A stretch of 64,000 nt of DNA from Exiguobacterium sibiricum 7-3 (GTDB lineage Bacteria > Bacillota > Bacilli > Exiguobacteriales > Exiguobacteriaceae). Where the stretch lies: positions 1,997,971 to 2,061,970 of the forward strand of contig NZ_KK211190.1 in the NCBI RefSeq assembly GCF_000620865.1. The letters run 5' to 3'. A model generated the notes under the pieces. It worked only from the letters and a program-made list of their open reading frames with translations, made no database searches and had not been told where the DNA came from. Position 1 is the stretch's first letter. Every line of letters starts with the position of its first letter. A program made the position numbers and the translations under genes. This document shows positions 8,481 to 17,029 of this stretch, piece after piece.

Positions 8481-9485
8481 TCATTCCACTGCCGATTCGA
8501 GAATTTCGAGCTGAACGGTTTCACCGGCAATGACCGATATCCGAATGCCGTTTGGTAACGGGAAGACCGGGTCGGTATGTCCGAAGTCTGCTCCGAGAAC
8601 GATCGGGAAGTCATAACCGCGGGTCGCCCGCAACAGAATGTCCTTCAGCGGGAAGTCCGGATCAAACTCGACTTTACTGTGAAAACGTCCGACGACGATC
8701 CCGGAAATCTTATCATACGCTCCGAGATGACGGAGTTGCGTAAAGTACCGGTCAATCGTCTCCGGCGTTTCACTTTCGTCGTCTTCAAGCATCAGGACCG
8801 CACCGTCAAGCGACGGCATGTATGGTGTCCCGGCAAGCAACAGCAATGTCCCAAGGTTACCGGCAACGATTGGTCCCGTCCCCTCGCCTGTACGGGCGAC
8901 GACGTACCCCTCATTGACGACGTGCGTCCGTCTCCGGTCATCATTGATGTCCCAGCGCAGGCCTTCATCCGTCCATTCATCCGATGCTTCGATTTGACCG
9001 ATCGGTTCCGTCTGCATCAACATTTTTTCAAACCATTTTTTTGTATAGTCATCGAGACCATGCAGTTGACCAAATTGCGGTAAAATAGCAGGCCCGACGA
9101 ATGTCGTTAATCCGGTCTTCGTCTGGATGCCGGACAGCAGTGCCGTAATGTCGCTGTATCCCATGAAGATTTTCGGATTATTCCGGATCAAGTCGTAATC
9201 GAGTTCATCGAGCAACTGATGCGAGTTAAAGCCGCCGATCGTCGCAATGATCGCTTTGACATCCGGGTTTTGAAACGCCATATGTAAATCTTGAAGCCGT
9301 TCCCCGATTGTTCCTGCCGTATGACTGTGAACCGCTGTCGCATTCGGCATGACGAGGACCTTAAAACCCATCCGTTCCAGTGTTTCAATCCCCCGTTGCA
9401 GACGACGCGGTACATAAGCTGCGACCGCAGAAGCCGGCGAAAGAATCGCAATCGTATCGCCGACGTTTAATTGAGCTGGTTTCAT
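8481..9485 (-). CDS. S66 family LD-carboxypeptidase / MccF-like protein
   Basis: This 334-residue serine peptidase belongs to family S66, which holds cytosolic LD-carboxypeptidases that trim recycled muropeptides and MccF-type enzymes that cleave toxic aminoacyl nucleotides. The family N-terminus (GDTIAILSPASA) and the nucleophile Ser in FMGYSDITALL are visible. A catalytic Glu near GNLGTLLLLAGTPYMP and a C-terminal His near DFGHTDPVFPLPNG complete the triad region. The start follows GGGGGGAA. It follows pdp on the same strand but after a terminator, so it is probably a separate unit. The choice between LdcA and MccF roles cannot be made from sequence alone. Confidence 0.85.
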   Translation of the reverse strand: MKPAQLNVGDTIAILSPASAVAAYVPRRLQRGIETLERMGFKVLVMPNATAVHSHTAGTIGERLQDLHMAFQNPDVKAIIATIGGFNSHQLLDELDYDLIRNNPKIFMGYSDITALLSGIQTKTGLTTFVGPAILPQFGQLHGLDDYTKKWFEKMLMQTEPIGQIEASDEWTDEGLRWDINDDRRRTHVVNEGYVVARTGEGTGPIVAGNLGTLLLLAGTPYMPSLDGAVLMLEDDESETPETIDRYFTQLRHLGAYDKISGIVVGRFHSKVEFDPDFPLKDILLRATRGYDFPIVLGADFGHTDPVFPLPNGIRISVIAGETVQLEILESAVE

Positions 9486-9520
9486 TTGTGTTCCCCCCTC
9501 ACGTTCTTCATTTCACTATA

Positions 9521-9561
9521 ACAAAAAACAACCGACTGGGAAAGAAACCCAGACGGTTGTA
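9521..9561 (-). terminator. Terminator after pdp
   Basis: ACAACCG-a-CTGGG (9528-9540) pairs with CCCAG-a-CGGTTGT (9548-9560). On the minus strand the stem is followed by a run of six Ts. Confidence 0.88.
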
Positions 9562-9571
9562 AGAAAAAACC

Positions 9572-10873
9572 TTATTGAATGACCGCGTGAACGAGCGGAC
9601 GTGCTTCCGGCTTCGTGTCACTGATGTGATACGCGTGATCCATTTTTTCGATGGCTTGATCAAGCGTTTCTTTGTTCGAACGGAGTGTCGCGATGACATC
9701 ACCGACTTCGACTTTGTCGCCGACTTTTTTGAACAATGTGACGCTTGCTGCATGATCGATGACATCCGTTTTCGTTGCACGGCCTGCTCCGAGAATCATC
9801 GCTGCAACACCAACTTCATCGGCAATGATTTCTGAGACGTATCCGGCTTTCGACGCGACGAAATCTTTTTCGAATTTCGTTTCGAGTGCTTTTGACATAT
9901 CGTCGACGAGTGACGCATCGCCGCCTTGTGCTGCGATGAATTTCTTGAAGACGTCAAGTGCTGCTCCGTTTGCGAGACGCGACTCGAGATCCGCATACGC
10001 TTCGTCGAACGTCGGATAGAACTCACCGAGGACTGCCATGTGTGATGCAATCGTCAAGGCGATGACTTTCAAATCGCGTACATCTTTCCCTTGCAGGACT
10101 TCAATTGCTTCTTTGACTTCATTCGCATTTCCGATTTCGTTTCCGAGCGGCTGATCCATGTCCGTGATGACGGCAATCGTCTTCCGGTTAACACTTTTAC
10201 CGATTGATACCATTTCTGTCGCAAGTGCTTTCGCGTCTTCAAATGATTTCATGAACGCGCCTGAACCTGTTTTAACGTCGAGGACGATACTGTCAGCACC
10301 GGCTGCGATTTTTTTCGACATGATCGAGCTTGCGATCAACGGAATCGAGTTGACCGTCGCTGTCACATCACGCAATGCGTAGAGTTTTTTGTCAGCAGGT
10401 GTCAGGTTCCCTGTTTGACCGATGATAGCCATCTTGATGTCGTTGACTTGTGTCACGAACGCTTCTTCCGATAACTCCACATCAAATCCTGGGAAAGCTT
10501 CGAGTTTGTCGATTGTTCCGCCTGTATGGCCAAGACCACGTCCGCTCATCTTCGCGACAGGAATCCCGATTGATGCGACGAGTGGTGCCACGATCAGACT
10601 GATTTTATCACCGACACCGCCTGTTGAGTGTTTGTCGACCTTTTTACCGTGGATACGTGACAAGTCGATGACATCACCAGACTCGACCATCGCCATCGTC
10701 AAATCCGCGATTTCGCGATCTGACATACCTTGATAGAAAATTGCCATCGACATCGCTGACATCTGATAATCCGGAATGTCACCGTTCGTGAAGCCTTCTA
10801 CCATCGCTTTAATATCAGCAGTTTGTAATTCGCCGCCGTCTCGTTTTGTTGCAATCAAATCTACCATACGCAT
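9572..10873 (-). CDS. pdp: Pyrimidine-nucleoside phosphorylase
   Basis: This 433-residue enzyme of the thymidine/pyrimidine nucleoside phosphorylase family splits uridine, thymidine or deoxyuridine with phosphate into base and (deoxy)ribose 1-phosphate. The signature SGRGLGHTGGTIDKLE lies near residue 110 and the phosphate loop KHSTGGVGDKISL near 81, followed by the alpha/beta domain and a C-terminal domain ending in the usual RSNKETLDQA region. The start follows GAGGAGG. It is the last gene of deoB-punA-pdp, so the sugar phosphate it makes feeds DeoB. Confidence 0.95.
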   Translation of the reverse strand: MRMVDLIATKRDGGELQTADIKAMVEGFTNGDIPDYQMSAMSMAIFYQGMSDREIADLTMAMVESGDVIDLSRIHGKKVDKHSTGGVGDKISLIVAPLVASIGIPVAKMSGRGLGHTGGTIDKLEAFPGFDVELSEEAFVTQVNDIKMAIIGQTGNLTPADKKLYALRDVTATVNSIPLIASSIMSKKIAAGADSIVLDVKTGSGAFMKSFEDAKALATEMVSIGKSVNRKTIAVITDMDQPLGNEIGNANEVKEAIEVLQGKDVRDLKVIALTIASHMAVLGEFYPTFDEAYADLESRLANGAALDVFKKFIAAQGGDASLVDDMSKALETKFEKDFVASKAGYVSEIIADEVGVAAMILGAGRATKTDVIDHAASVTLFKKVGDKVEVGDVIATLRSNKETLDQAIEKMDHAYHISDTKPEARPLVHAVIQ

Positions 10874-10923
10874 AATAAGTTCCTCCTCAAGGGGTCGTTC
10901 GTATTTTTATCGAGCTTAGATTC

Positions 10924-11736
10924 TTACATTTTTTTGATTGAACCGCGGACAAGTGACAGGAAGTGGGCACGGACACGTTCTGTCGTCTCCATGACTTCTT
11001 CGTGATGAAGCGGTTGATCGAGAATTCCGGCTGCCATGTTCGAAACACACGAAATTCCAAGTACGCGCATGTTCGAGTGGCGGGCCACGATGACTTCCGG
11101 CACCGTCGACATTCCGACGACATCTCCGCCGAGCAACCGGGCGAGTTGCACTTCTGCCGGTGTTTCGTATGTTGGACCCGTGTTCCCGAAGTAGACACCT
11201 TGACGGACTGTAATACCGAGCTCATCGGCAGTCTCTTGCGCAAGACGCAACAATTCCGCATCATACGGTTTTGACATGTCCGGAAAACGTGGTCCCATCT
11301 CATCAACGTTTTTACCAATCAACGGGTTTGTTCCGAAGAAGTTGATGTGATCCGTGATCAACATCAAGTCACCCGGTTCAAATGCTTCGTTACAAGCGCC
11401 GGCTGCATTCGTGACGATCAGTGTTTCGACACCGATTGCTTTCATGACACGGACCGGGAATGTAACCATTTCCATCGAGTAGCCTTCATAAAAGTGGAAA
11501 CGTCCTTGCATCGCAACGACTTGTTTGCCTTCAAGGGTACCGAAGACGAGTTGTCCGGCATGACCTTCTACTGTCGAGACCGGGAAGTTCGGAATATCAC
11601 TGTATGGAATCGCAATCGGATTTTCGATATCGTCTGCGAGGACACCAAGTCCTGAACCAAGAATCAAACCGATTTCTGGTTTTGCCTGCATTTTACTCTC
11701 TAAATACGCACGTGTTTCATTCCAATTGACTGTCAT
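10924..11736 (-). CDS. punA: Purine-nucleoside phosphorylase (PNP-II type)
   Basis: This 270-residue trimeric-type purine nucleoside phosphorylase (PupG/PunA group) converts purine (deoxy)nucleosides and phosphate to base and sugar 1-phosphate. Conserved segments are LILGSGLGVLAD, MQGRFHFYEGY, TNAAGACN and the purine-site stretch GDVVGMSTVPEV. The start follows AAGGGAGC. It lies 19 bases after deoB and 50 bases before pdp on the same strand, which marks a nucleoside salvage operon. Confidence 0.95.
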   Translation of the reverse strand: MTVNWNETRAYLESKMQAKPEIGLILGSGLGVLADDIENPIAIPYSDIPNFPVSTVEGHAGQLVFGTLEGKQVVAMQGRFHFYEGYSMEMVTFPVRVMKAIGVETLIVTNAAGACNEAFEPGDLMLITDHINFFGTNPLIGKNVDEMGPRFPDMSKPYDAELLRLAQETADELGITVRQGVYFGNTGPTYETPAEVQLARLLGGDVVGMSTVPEVIVARHSNMRVLGISCVSNMAAGILDQPLHHEEVMETTERVRAHFLSLVRGSIKKM

Positions 11737-11755
11737 CTGAATCGCTCCCTTAAAA

Positions 11756-12928
11756 TTAAAGTTCTGACAAGAAACTCTTACCGTGTGCCGGTAGCTTCAC
11801 ATTGAAGTTTTCCGCAACCGTTGCTCCAAGGTCGGCAAACGTCGAACGGATACCTAAATCTTTGGCAACACCGTTTTTCGAATAGACCAACAGCGGAACA
11901 TACTCACGGGTATGATCTGTTCCCGGATGGACCGGATCATTTCCGTGGTCTGCCGTAATGATCAACAAATCATCTTCTTGCAGACGGTCAAAGACTTCCG
12001 GCAGACGGGCATCAAATTCTTCTAATGCCTGACCGTATCCTTGTGGGTCGCGACGATGACCGAACAATGCATCAAAATCGACGAGGTTCAAGAAGCAAAG
12101 TCCCGTAAAGTCACGGTCGAGTTGTTTGACGAGTTGATCCATGCCGTCCATGTTTGATTTTGTCCGAATGGCGTCCGTGACTCCCTCACCATCGAAGATA
12201 TCAGCAATTTTACCGAGCGAGATGACATCGAGACCCGCTGTTTCGAGTTCGTTCATGACAGTCCGGTCAAACGGTTTCAGCGCATAGTCGTGGCGATTTG
12301 AAGTCCGGACCCATGCTCCTTGCTCACCGAGGAACGGACGGGCGATGATCCGGCCGAGCATGTATGGATCGTCGCGCGTGATATCACGGGCATACTCGCA
12401 GATACGATAGAGTTCTTCAAGCGGAACGACTTCTTCGTGTGCTGCGATTTGAAGCACGGAGTCTGCTGATGTATAGACAATCAAAGCACCTGTCTCGACA
12501 TGTTCCTGTCCGAGTTCATCGAGAATTTCTGTCCCTGATGCCGGTTTGTTCCCGATGATTTTCCGTCCAGAAAATGTTTCCAGGCGACCGATTAAATCTT
12601 CCGGGAATTTCTCAAAGACGCGGAACGGCGTGTCAATCCGCAGGCCCATGATTTCCCAGTGACCGGTCATCGTATCTTTACCGGCTGAGACTTCTTCCAT
12701 TTTTCCGAAAGAAGCAATAGGCGCAGCATCCGCTGACACACCTTGAACCGGTTCGATATGCGACAGACCGAGCTTAGCAAGATGCGGCATATTCAGACCA
12801 TCACGTTGTTCTGCGATATGTCCCAGCGTATGCGCACCAAGATCACCGAATTGTTCTGCATCCGGCGCTTCTCCGATTCCTACAGAATCCATGACCACTA
12901 AAAATACACGTTTGAATGGTTGAGCCAT
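11756..12928 (-). CDS. deoB: Phosphopentomutase
   Basis: This 390-residue alkaline-phosphatase-superfamily mutase interconverts (deoxy)ribose 1-phosphate and 5-phosphate. The metal-binding and phosphorylation motifs are present: [14 protein letters not shown] at the start, [10 protein letters not shown] with the phosphorylated Thr near residue 85, and the C-terminal [16 protein letters not shown] cluster. An AGGAGG site precedes the ATG. It is the first gene of deoB-punA-pdp and follows xerD, the order found in B. subtilis. An inverted repeat about 70-100 bases upstream may be an operator. Confidence 0.96.
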   Translation of the reverse strand: MAQPFKRVFLVVMDSVGIGEAPDAEQFGDLGAHTLGHIAEQRDGLNMPHLAKLGLSHIEPVQGVSADAAPIASFGKMEEVSAGKDTMTGHWEIMGLRIDTPFRVFEKFPEDLIGRLETFSGRKIIGNKPASGTEILDELGQEHVETGALIVYTSADSVLQIAAHEEVVPLEELYRICEYARDITRDDPYMLGRIIARPFLGEQGAWVRTSNRHDYALKPFDRTVMNELETAGLDVISLGKIADIFDGEGVTDAIRTKSNMDGMDQLVKQLDRDFTGLCFLNLVDFDALFGHRRDPQGYGQALEEFDARLPEVFDRLQEDDLLIITADHGNDPVHPGTDHTREYVPLLVYSKNGVAKDLGIRSTFADLGATVAENFNVKLPAHGKSFLSEL

Positions 12929-12998
12929 ATTAAAATTCCTCCTATATATTTATTGCTTATTACTAAAGATAAATCCCGTTTGAATTTTCCCGTAAATA

Positions 12999-13030
12999 GA
13001 CTAGACAAAACACTCTATTTGTCTGAAGTC
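12999..13030. promoter_or_regulatory. Inverted repeat upstream of deoB, possible operator
   Basis: GACTAGACAAA (12999-13009) faces TTTGTCTGAAGTC (13018-13030), imperfect by two inserted bases. It lies in the leader of the nucleoside operon. It is not the published B. subtilis DeoR half-site, so the regulator is not identified. Confidence 0.35.
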
Positions 13031-13052
13031 AGACCTTTTGATGGTAAAACCA

Positions 13053-13937
13053 TCACGCGCGTGGATGATGGTTCTTATAGACATCATGCAGTCTGGCTTT
13101 GTTGACATGTGTGTACATTTGCGTCGTCGATAAATCGGCATGCCCTAACATTTCCTGAACGACACGTAAGTCTGCTCCGTTCTCGAGAAGATGGGTCGCA
13201 AACGAATGACGCAAGACGTGGGGAGTGATGTCTTTTTCAATTCCCGCTTCTTTCGCCCGGCGCTTGATCATCTTCCAAAAACCCTGCCGCGATAAACGAT
13301 CGCCGCGGCTGTTGAGGAACACATAGTCCGTTTGTCGTCCACCGAGACTGTTACGGGCCAGTTCAAGATAAATCGAGACGCTGTCAATCGCCGTCTGACT
13401 GATCGGGATGATGCGGGTTTTGTTGCCTTTTCCAAGACAGGACAAGTAACCAAGTTCGAGTTGTAAATCGCCCAGTGTCAGTTGTAACAGTTCGCTGACA
13501 CGCATACCGGTTCCGTAGAGCAATTCAAGCATTGCTGCATCCCGCCGTACGAGTGGATCATTTCCGACGACCGAGTCAAGCAAACGGACGATATCGGTTT
13601 GACTCCAAACAACCGGCAGTTTTTTATCCGGCTTCGGCAAGTCAAGATGACGTGACGGATCATGACGGACGATTTGACGTTCTACTAAAAACTGATGGAA
13701 CGATCGAATCGAGCTCGTCGACCGCCGAACCGTCGCTCGTGATTTTTGTGCCTGTAACAAGGATTCAATATGAAGGACGATATGGTGGCGTGTGACTTCT
13801 TCCGCGGACGAAATCCCTTGCTGTTCAAGCGTCGTCAAATACTGGTTTAAATCATTTCGATAAGCAGCTGCCGTGTTAACTGACATCTGCCGCTCAATCA
13901 CTAAATAGTCGATAAATGTCTCCAGTTGTTGCCTCAC
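13053..13937 (-). CDS. xerD: Site-specific tyrosine recombinase XerD
   Basis: This tyrosine recombinase of 294-295 residues, with XerC, resolves chromosome dimers at dif. An N-terminal SAM-like core-binding domain covers about residues 1-85. The catalytic domain has the active-site Arg in LLYGTGMRVSELLQL, the HVLRHSFATHLL box with His and Arg, LGHADLSTTQMYTHV with His and the nucleophilic Tyr. The GTG at 13937 has GAGG nine bases upstream, while the ATG at 13946 abuts that site, so GTG is preferred. The position between fur and deoB matches B. subtilis xerD, which argues against a mobile integrase. Confidence 0.93.
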   Translation of the reverse strand: MRQQLETFIDYLVIERQMSVNTAAAYRNDLNQYLTTLEQQGISSAEEVTRHHIVLHIESLLQAQKSRATVRRSTSSIRSFHQFLVERQIVRHDPSRHLDLPKPDKKLPVVWSQTDIVRLLDSVVGNDPLVRRDAAMLELLYGTGMRVSELLQLTLGDLQLELGYLSCLGKGNKTRIIPISQTAIDSVSIYLELARNSLGGRQTDYVFLNSRGDRLSRQGFWKMIKRRAKEAGIEKDITPHVLRHSFATHLLENGADLRVVQEMLGHADLSTTQMYTHVNKARLHDVYKNHHPRA

Positions 13938-14031
13938 TGAACTCATCCTCTGTCATTAAGAAATCGCTTACTTTCCCATCATATCAAAGGTGTAAACCGT
14001 TGTGAAGAGGTCTGACCTATATTTTTCAAAA

Positions 14032-14060
14032 AGAAAAACCGTCCTCTTTTTGATGAGGAC
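14032..14060 (-). terminator. Terminator after fur
   Basis: GTCCTC (14041-14046) pairs with GAGGAC (14055-14060). On the minus strand GGTTTTTC follows. Confidence 0.6.
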
Positions 14061-14062
14061 AG

Positions 14063-14545
14063 TCAGACGGTTTGTGTTTGCGATTGTTCCAGTGCCTCAC
14101 GTGCATGCCGCTCTTGGCACACCCGGCACACACCATGAAACGTCAAACGGTGATCTTTGATCTTAAATTGGAAACGCGTGACGATTTCTTTTTCGACTTC
14201 TTCTAACATATCATCTAGGATTTCCTCGACGGATCCGCATTCGATACAGACGAGATGATGATGCGAGTGACTCGCACCTTCTTGCCGTAAATCAAACCGG
14301 GATACGCCGTCTCCGAAATTGACTTTATCAACGACTTCAAGTTCCGTTAATAATTCAAGCGTCCGGTAGACCGTCGCAAGTCCAATGTCTGAGTTTTTTT
14401 CTTTGACCAATAAAAAGACATTTTCCGCACTTAAGTGGTCCGACTCATGCTCCAGTAAGATCCGTACGGTCGCTTCACGTTGGGGAGTCAGCTTATATCC
14501 TTTACCGCTCAGCTGTTTTTTAATGCGTTCAACACGACTTTCCAT
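14063..14545 (-). CDS. fur: Ferric uptake regulator Fur
   Basis: This Fur-family metal-responsive repressor has about 160 residues. The winged-helix half includes LTPQREATVRILLEHESDHL and DIGLATVYRTLELLTEL. The metal-binding half has SHSHHHLVCIECGSVEE with the His cluster and first CxxC, and a C-terminal CRVCQERH with the second. The overall match by eye is to B. subtilis Fur rather than PerR or Zur. The frame is open to 14608, but AAAGGGGG seven bases before the ATG at 14545 (three bases after another ATG) fixes the start near MESRVERIKK. A SigmaA promoter and a Fur/PerR-like box lie upstream. Confidence 0.92.
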   Translation of the reverse strand: MESRVERIKKQLSGKGYKLTPQREATVRILLEHESDHLSAENVFLLVKEKNSDIGLATVYRTLELLTELEVVDKVNFGDGVSRFDLRQEGASHSHHHLVCIECGSVEEILDDMLEEVEKEIVTRFQFKIKDHRLTFHGVCRVCQERHAREALEQSQTQTV

Positions 14546-14579
14546 CATAGCGCCCCCTTTGGTCGAAACTGATGGTTTT

Positions 14580-14608
14580 ATCATAGCCGATAATCCGTCC
14601 TTTTTCAA
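14580..14608 (-). promoter_or_regulatory. SigmaA promoter of fur
   Basis: On the minus strand TTGAAA (14608-14603) and TATGAT (14585-14580) are separated by exactly 17 bases, 35 bases before the fur start codon. Confidence 0.75.
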
Positions 14609-14613
14609 ATTAA

Positions 14614-14637
14614 AATGATTATCAACTGAAAATCATT
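14614..14637. promoter_or_regulatory. Fur/PerR-box-like inverted repeat upstream of fur
   Basis: AATGATTATCA-ac-TGAAAATCATT is an 11-2-11 inverted repeat with a single mismatch, built of the TGATTATCA type half-sites used by Fur and PerR. It lies just upstream of the fur -35 and near the nudF stop. A second perfect repeat (AAAATCATTC at 14630-14639 with GAATGATTTT at 14645-14654) overlaps it. Confidence 0.5.
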
Positions 14638-14641
14638 CGCT

Positions 14642-15178
14642 TTAGAATGATTTTAATGTACGAATGTGCCAATGCTGAATCGCCATGATCGTTTTTGCAT
14701 CGACAATTGTCCCGTTCGCAATAAGTTCCAGTGCCCGTTCAAGCGTCAACGTCTGGTTCTCCAAGAACTCATCCGCATCCAGCTGGCGTTGTCCTGCAGT
14801 CAAACCCGTTGCTTCATAAATATGTACACGTTCACTGCAAAAACCGGGTGCGCCGTAAAAATCAAACACATGTGTCAGCTTATCTGCGGCGTATCCGGTC
14901 TCTTCTTTTAGTTCACGTCCTGCGCATTCTTCCGGATTTTCCCCTTTTTCCAACTTGCCTGCTGGGATTTCAATCGATAATTGTTCAAACGCTTTCCGGT
15001 ATTGCTCGACGACTAACAGATCTCCTTTTTCATCAAACGCAATGATGGCGACTGCACCGTTATGATAAACCAATTCACGGACAGAGGTATTACCGTTCGG
15101 AAGACTGACGACATGTTTCTCGACGTTAAAGACTTTTCCTTCATAAATAACTTCCCGTTCTAATGTTTTTTCTTCCAT
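14642..15178 (-). CDS. nudF: ADP-ribose pyrophosphatase (Nudix)
   Basis: This Nudix hydrolase of about 178 residues is of the ADP-ribose pyrophosphatase type. The complete Nudix box G-x5-E-x7-RELxEExGY is present in GENPEECAGRELKEETGY with its preceding Gly, and the N-terminal strand region LEREVIYEGKVFNVEK is typical of NudF. It would hydrolyse ADP-ribose to AMP and ribose 5-phosphate. The open frame reaches 15301, but AGAGG lies upstream of the ATG pair at 15181/15178. It is divergent from the aldo/keto reductase gene, the same pairing as yqkG/yqkF in B. subtilis. Confidence 0.88.
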   Translation of the reverse strand: MEEKTLEREVIYEGKVFNVEKHVVSLPNGNTSVRELVYHNGAVAIIAFDEKGDLLVVEQYRKAFEQLSIEIPAGKLEKGENPEECAGRELKEETGYAADKLTHVFDFYGAPGFCSERVHIYEATGLTAGQRQLDADEFLENQTLTLERALELIANGTIVDAKTIMAIQHWHIRTLKSF

Positions 15179-15364
15179 CATAGACACCTCTTCTAATCGA
15201 ATTTCTTCTCTTTCATAGTATGCCTGTTTTTTGATTCTTGATGCAAGCCTGTTTCCTTTTCCGCCGGAATGCCCATTCCGTACAAATCCACTCAGGAACA
15301 TCCTCGATCAAATATGGTAAACTCATACACAGTAGCACTAGTCGAAAGAAATGAGGGATTGAAT

Positions 15365-16219
15365 ATGACACTAGGTTTAGGTACGATGACGATTTTAAAA
15401 CGGGGGCAAGAGGAAGCAACCGAGATTCTTCGGACAGCGCTCGACGAAGGCATCATCCACTTCGATACGGCGGATGTTTACGCGAACGGTGCAGTCGAAT
15501 CATTGATCGGACAGACTTTTTCACCGGAGGATCGCAGCCGGCTGTTTCTGGCGTCAAAAGGCGGTAACCGGATGAATGATACGGGAACCGGTTGGACGTG
15601 GGACCCGAGTTACGACTATCTGAAAAAAGCGTGTTTTGAGAGTCTGAACCGTCTCGAAACACCGTATCTCGATCTCTATTATGTCCATGGCGGAACGATG
15701 GACGATGATCTTGATGCCTCGATTCGTGCCATGAAAGACTTGCAGGAAGAAGGACGGATCAAAGAATACGGACTCTCGTCACTCCGTCCGAACGTCATTG
15801 ACTACTGGCTCGAGAACAGTGATTTCTCATATTTGATGACTCCATATTCTTTACTCGACCGTCGGATCGAAGAGTTATTACCGCGACTGCAAGAGCGCAA
15901 CATTAAACTCGTTGCCCGTGGACCGCTCGCAAAAGGTCTCCTGACGACGGAAAGTATGTCTCGTCTTCAGTCGGTCGACCGGTTCGAACAGTACGATAAG
16001 GAACAACTGGAACACCTTTTATCAATGTTACAAGACTACCCGCTCCCGGCTATGGCACTTCAAGCCATTGACCAACAAGCTGATATCGTTCTGCCGGGCG
16101 CGTCAAGCGTGTCGCAACTGCAATCGAATCTGCAAGCGATGCGGGAACCGTTGACTGCTGAACAGATTGCGCATGTCTTGTCACTTCTTCCTGTCCACAC
16201 GTATACAGAATATCGGTGA
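15365..16219 (+). CDS. Aldo/keto reductase (YqkF-like)
   Basis: This 284-residue aldo/keto reductase is NADPH-dependent and acts on aldehydes or ketones; the physiological substrate is unknown. The catalytic Asp and Tyr are in HFDTADVYANG, the Lys in LFLASKGGNR, and the His in YYVHGGTMDDDLD. The cofactor region ARGPLAKGLL and the late VLPGASSVSQL segment also fit. The ATG at 15365 with GAGGG seven bases away is preferred; compared with B. subtilis YqkF the protein lacks the first beta-hairpin and begins directly at GLGTMT. It is divergent from nudF. Confidence 0.9.
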   Translation: MTLGLGTMTILKRGQEEATEILRTALDEGIIHFDTADVYANGAVESLIGQTFSPEDRSRLFLASKGGNRMNDTGTGWTWDPSYDYLKKACFESLNRLETPYLDLYYVHGGTMDDDLDASIRAMKDLQEEGRIKEYGLSSLRPNVIDYWLENSDFSYLMTPYSLLDRRIEELLPRLQERNIKLVARGPLAKGLLTTESMSRLQSVDRFEQYDKEQLEHLLSMLQDYPLPAMALQAIDQQADIVLPGASSVSQLQSNLQAMREPLTAEQIAHVLSLLPVHTYTEYR

Positions 16220-16220
16220 G

Positions 16221-16246
16221 GTTTGAATTTTTCACCATCAGGGAAA
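16221..16246 (+). promoter_or_regulatory. Candidate SigmaB promoter for PfpI-type gene
   Basis: GTTTGA (16221-16226) and GGGAAA (16241-16246) are separated by 14 bases, 42 bases before the start codon at 16288. Confidence 0.45.
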
Positions 16247-16287
16247 CTTCTTCTTTGTAACGTTATTACAGAGGAGGAGTTTTTATT

Positions 16288-16944
16288 ATGTCTAAAATTT
16301 TAATCGTATCTACAAGTGCTGACGAAATGAACGGTCATAAAACGGGTTTATGGTTCGAGGAGTTTGCTGCTCCATTCAACCTGTTCAAAGAAGCCGGTCA
16401 TGATGTCACAGTCGTTTCAGTTAAAGGCGGCGACGTACCGATTGATAAAGCATCGATGGTGAAAGAAATCCTGCCTAAATTCCAGGAAGCACGCCGTGCC
16501 CTGCACGATACGACGCCACTTGCCGATGTAGATCCTGCTTCGTTTGACGCTGTCTATTTCCCAGGCGGTCACGGTGCAGTCGTCGACTTCCCGAATAACC
16601 CGCTCGTTGCCGGTGCCATCGAAGCAATGGTCAGAAAAGACGGTATCGTCGCATCAGTCTGCCACGGTCCTGCTGCCTTTGCCCACGTCACGATTGATGG
16701 AAAACCATTCGTATCAGGTCGTCAAATCAACGGCTTCACGGATGAAGAAGAAAAATCAACAGGACTCGAAGACAAAGTTCCGTTCCTGCTTGAAACGACA
16801 TTACGCGGTGAAGGGGCAACCTTCCTGACTTCCGATGCCGGAAAAGAATTTGCCGTCATCGACGGTAATGTCATCACAGGTCAAAACCCTGCATCAAGTG
16901 AAGCTGTCGCTAAACTCGTCATTGCTAAACTTGCAACTGTCTAA
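16288..16944 (+). CDS. Type 1 glutamine amidotransferase-like / DJ-1 superfamily protein (Hsp31-like)
   Basis: This 218-residue protein has the DJ-1/PfpI superfamily fold. The nucleophile elbow SVCHGPAAF carries the Cys-His pair, FPGGHGAVVDF precedes it, and a late acidic position in FPNNPLVAG may complete the triad, as in Hsp31/YDR533C-type glyoxalase III or chaperones. A GGAGGAG site precedes the ATG. It is the second DJ-1-type gene in the window, and both have a SigmaB-like promoter, which fits a protein-repair or carbonyl stress role (inference). A bidirectional terminator follows. Confidence 0.85.
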   Translation: MSKILIVSTSADEMNGHKTGLWFEEFAAPFNLFKEAGHDVTVVSVKGGDVPIDKASMVKEILPKFQEARRALHDTTPLADVDPASFDAVYFPGGHGAVVDFPNNPLVAGAIEAMVRKDGIVASVCHGPAAFAHVTIDGKPFVSGRQINGFTDEEEKSTGLEDKVPFLLETTLRGEGATFLTSDAGKEFAVIDGNVITGQNPASSEAVAKLVIAKLATV

Positions 16945-16960
16945 GCAACTCTTTCTACAC

Positions 16961-17001
16961 GAAAGCCCCGCTCCGATGCGTACATCGGAACGGGGCTTTT
17001 C
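16961..17001. terminator. Bidirectional terminator
   Basis: A 17-base stem, AAAGCCCCGcTCCGATG with CATCGGAaCGGGGCTTT, holds a CGTA loop and is flanked by T runs. It lies between convergent genes. Confidence 0.9.
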
Positions 17002-17029
17002 ATGTGATTCAGCCGAAGAAAAATCGAAT

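Noticed and set aside
8577-9083. 168-codon plus-strand frame
   Set aside because: It is antisense to the S66 peptidase gene, whose protein is clearly conserved.
13053-13937. Tyrosine recombinase as a mobile-element integrase
   Set aside because: Its position between fur and deoB and its length match chromosomal XerD; no attachment repeats or cargo were seen.
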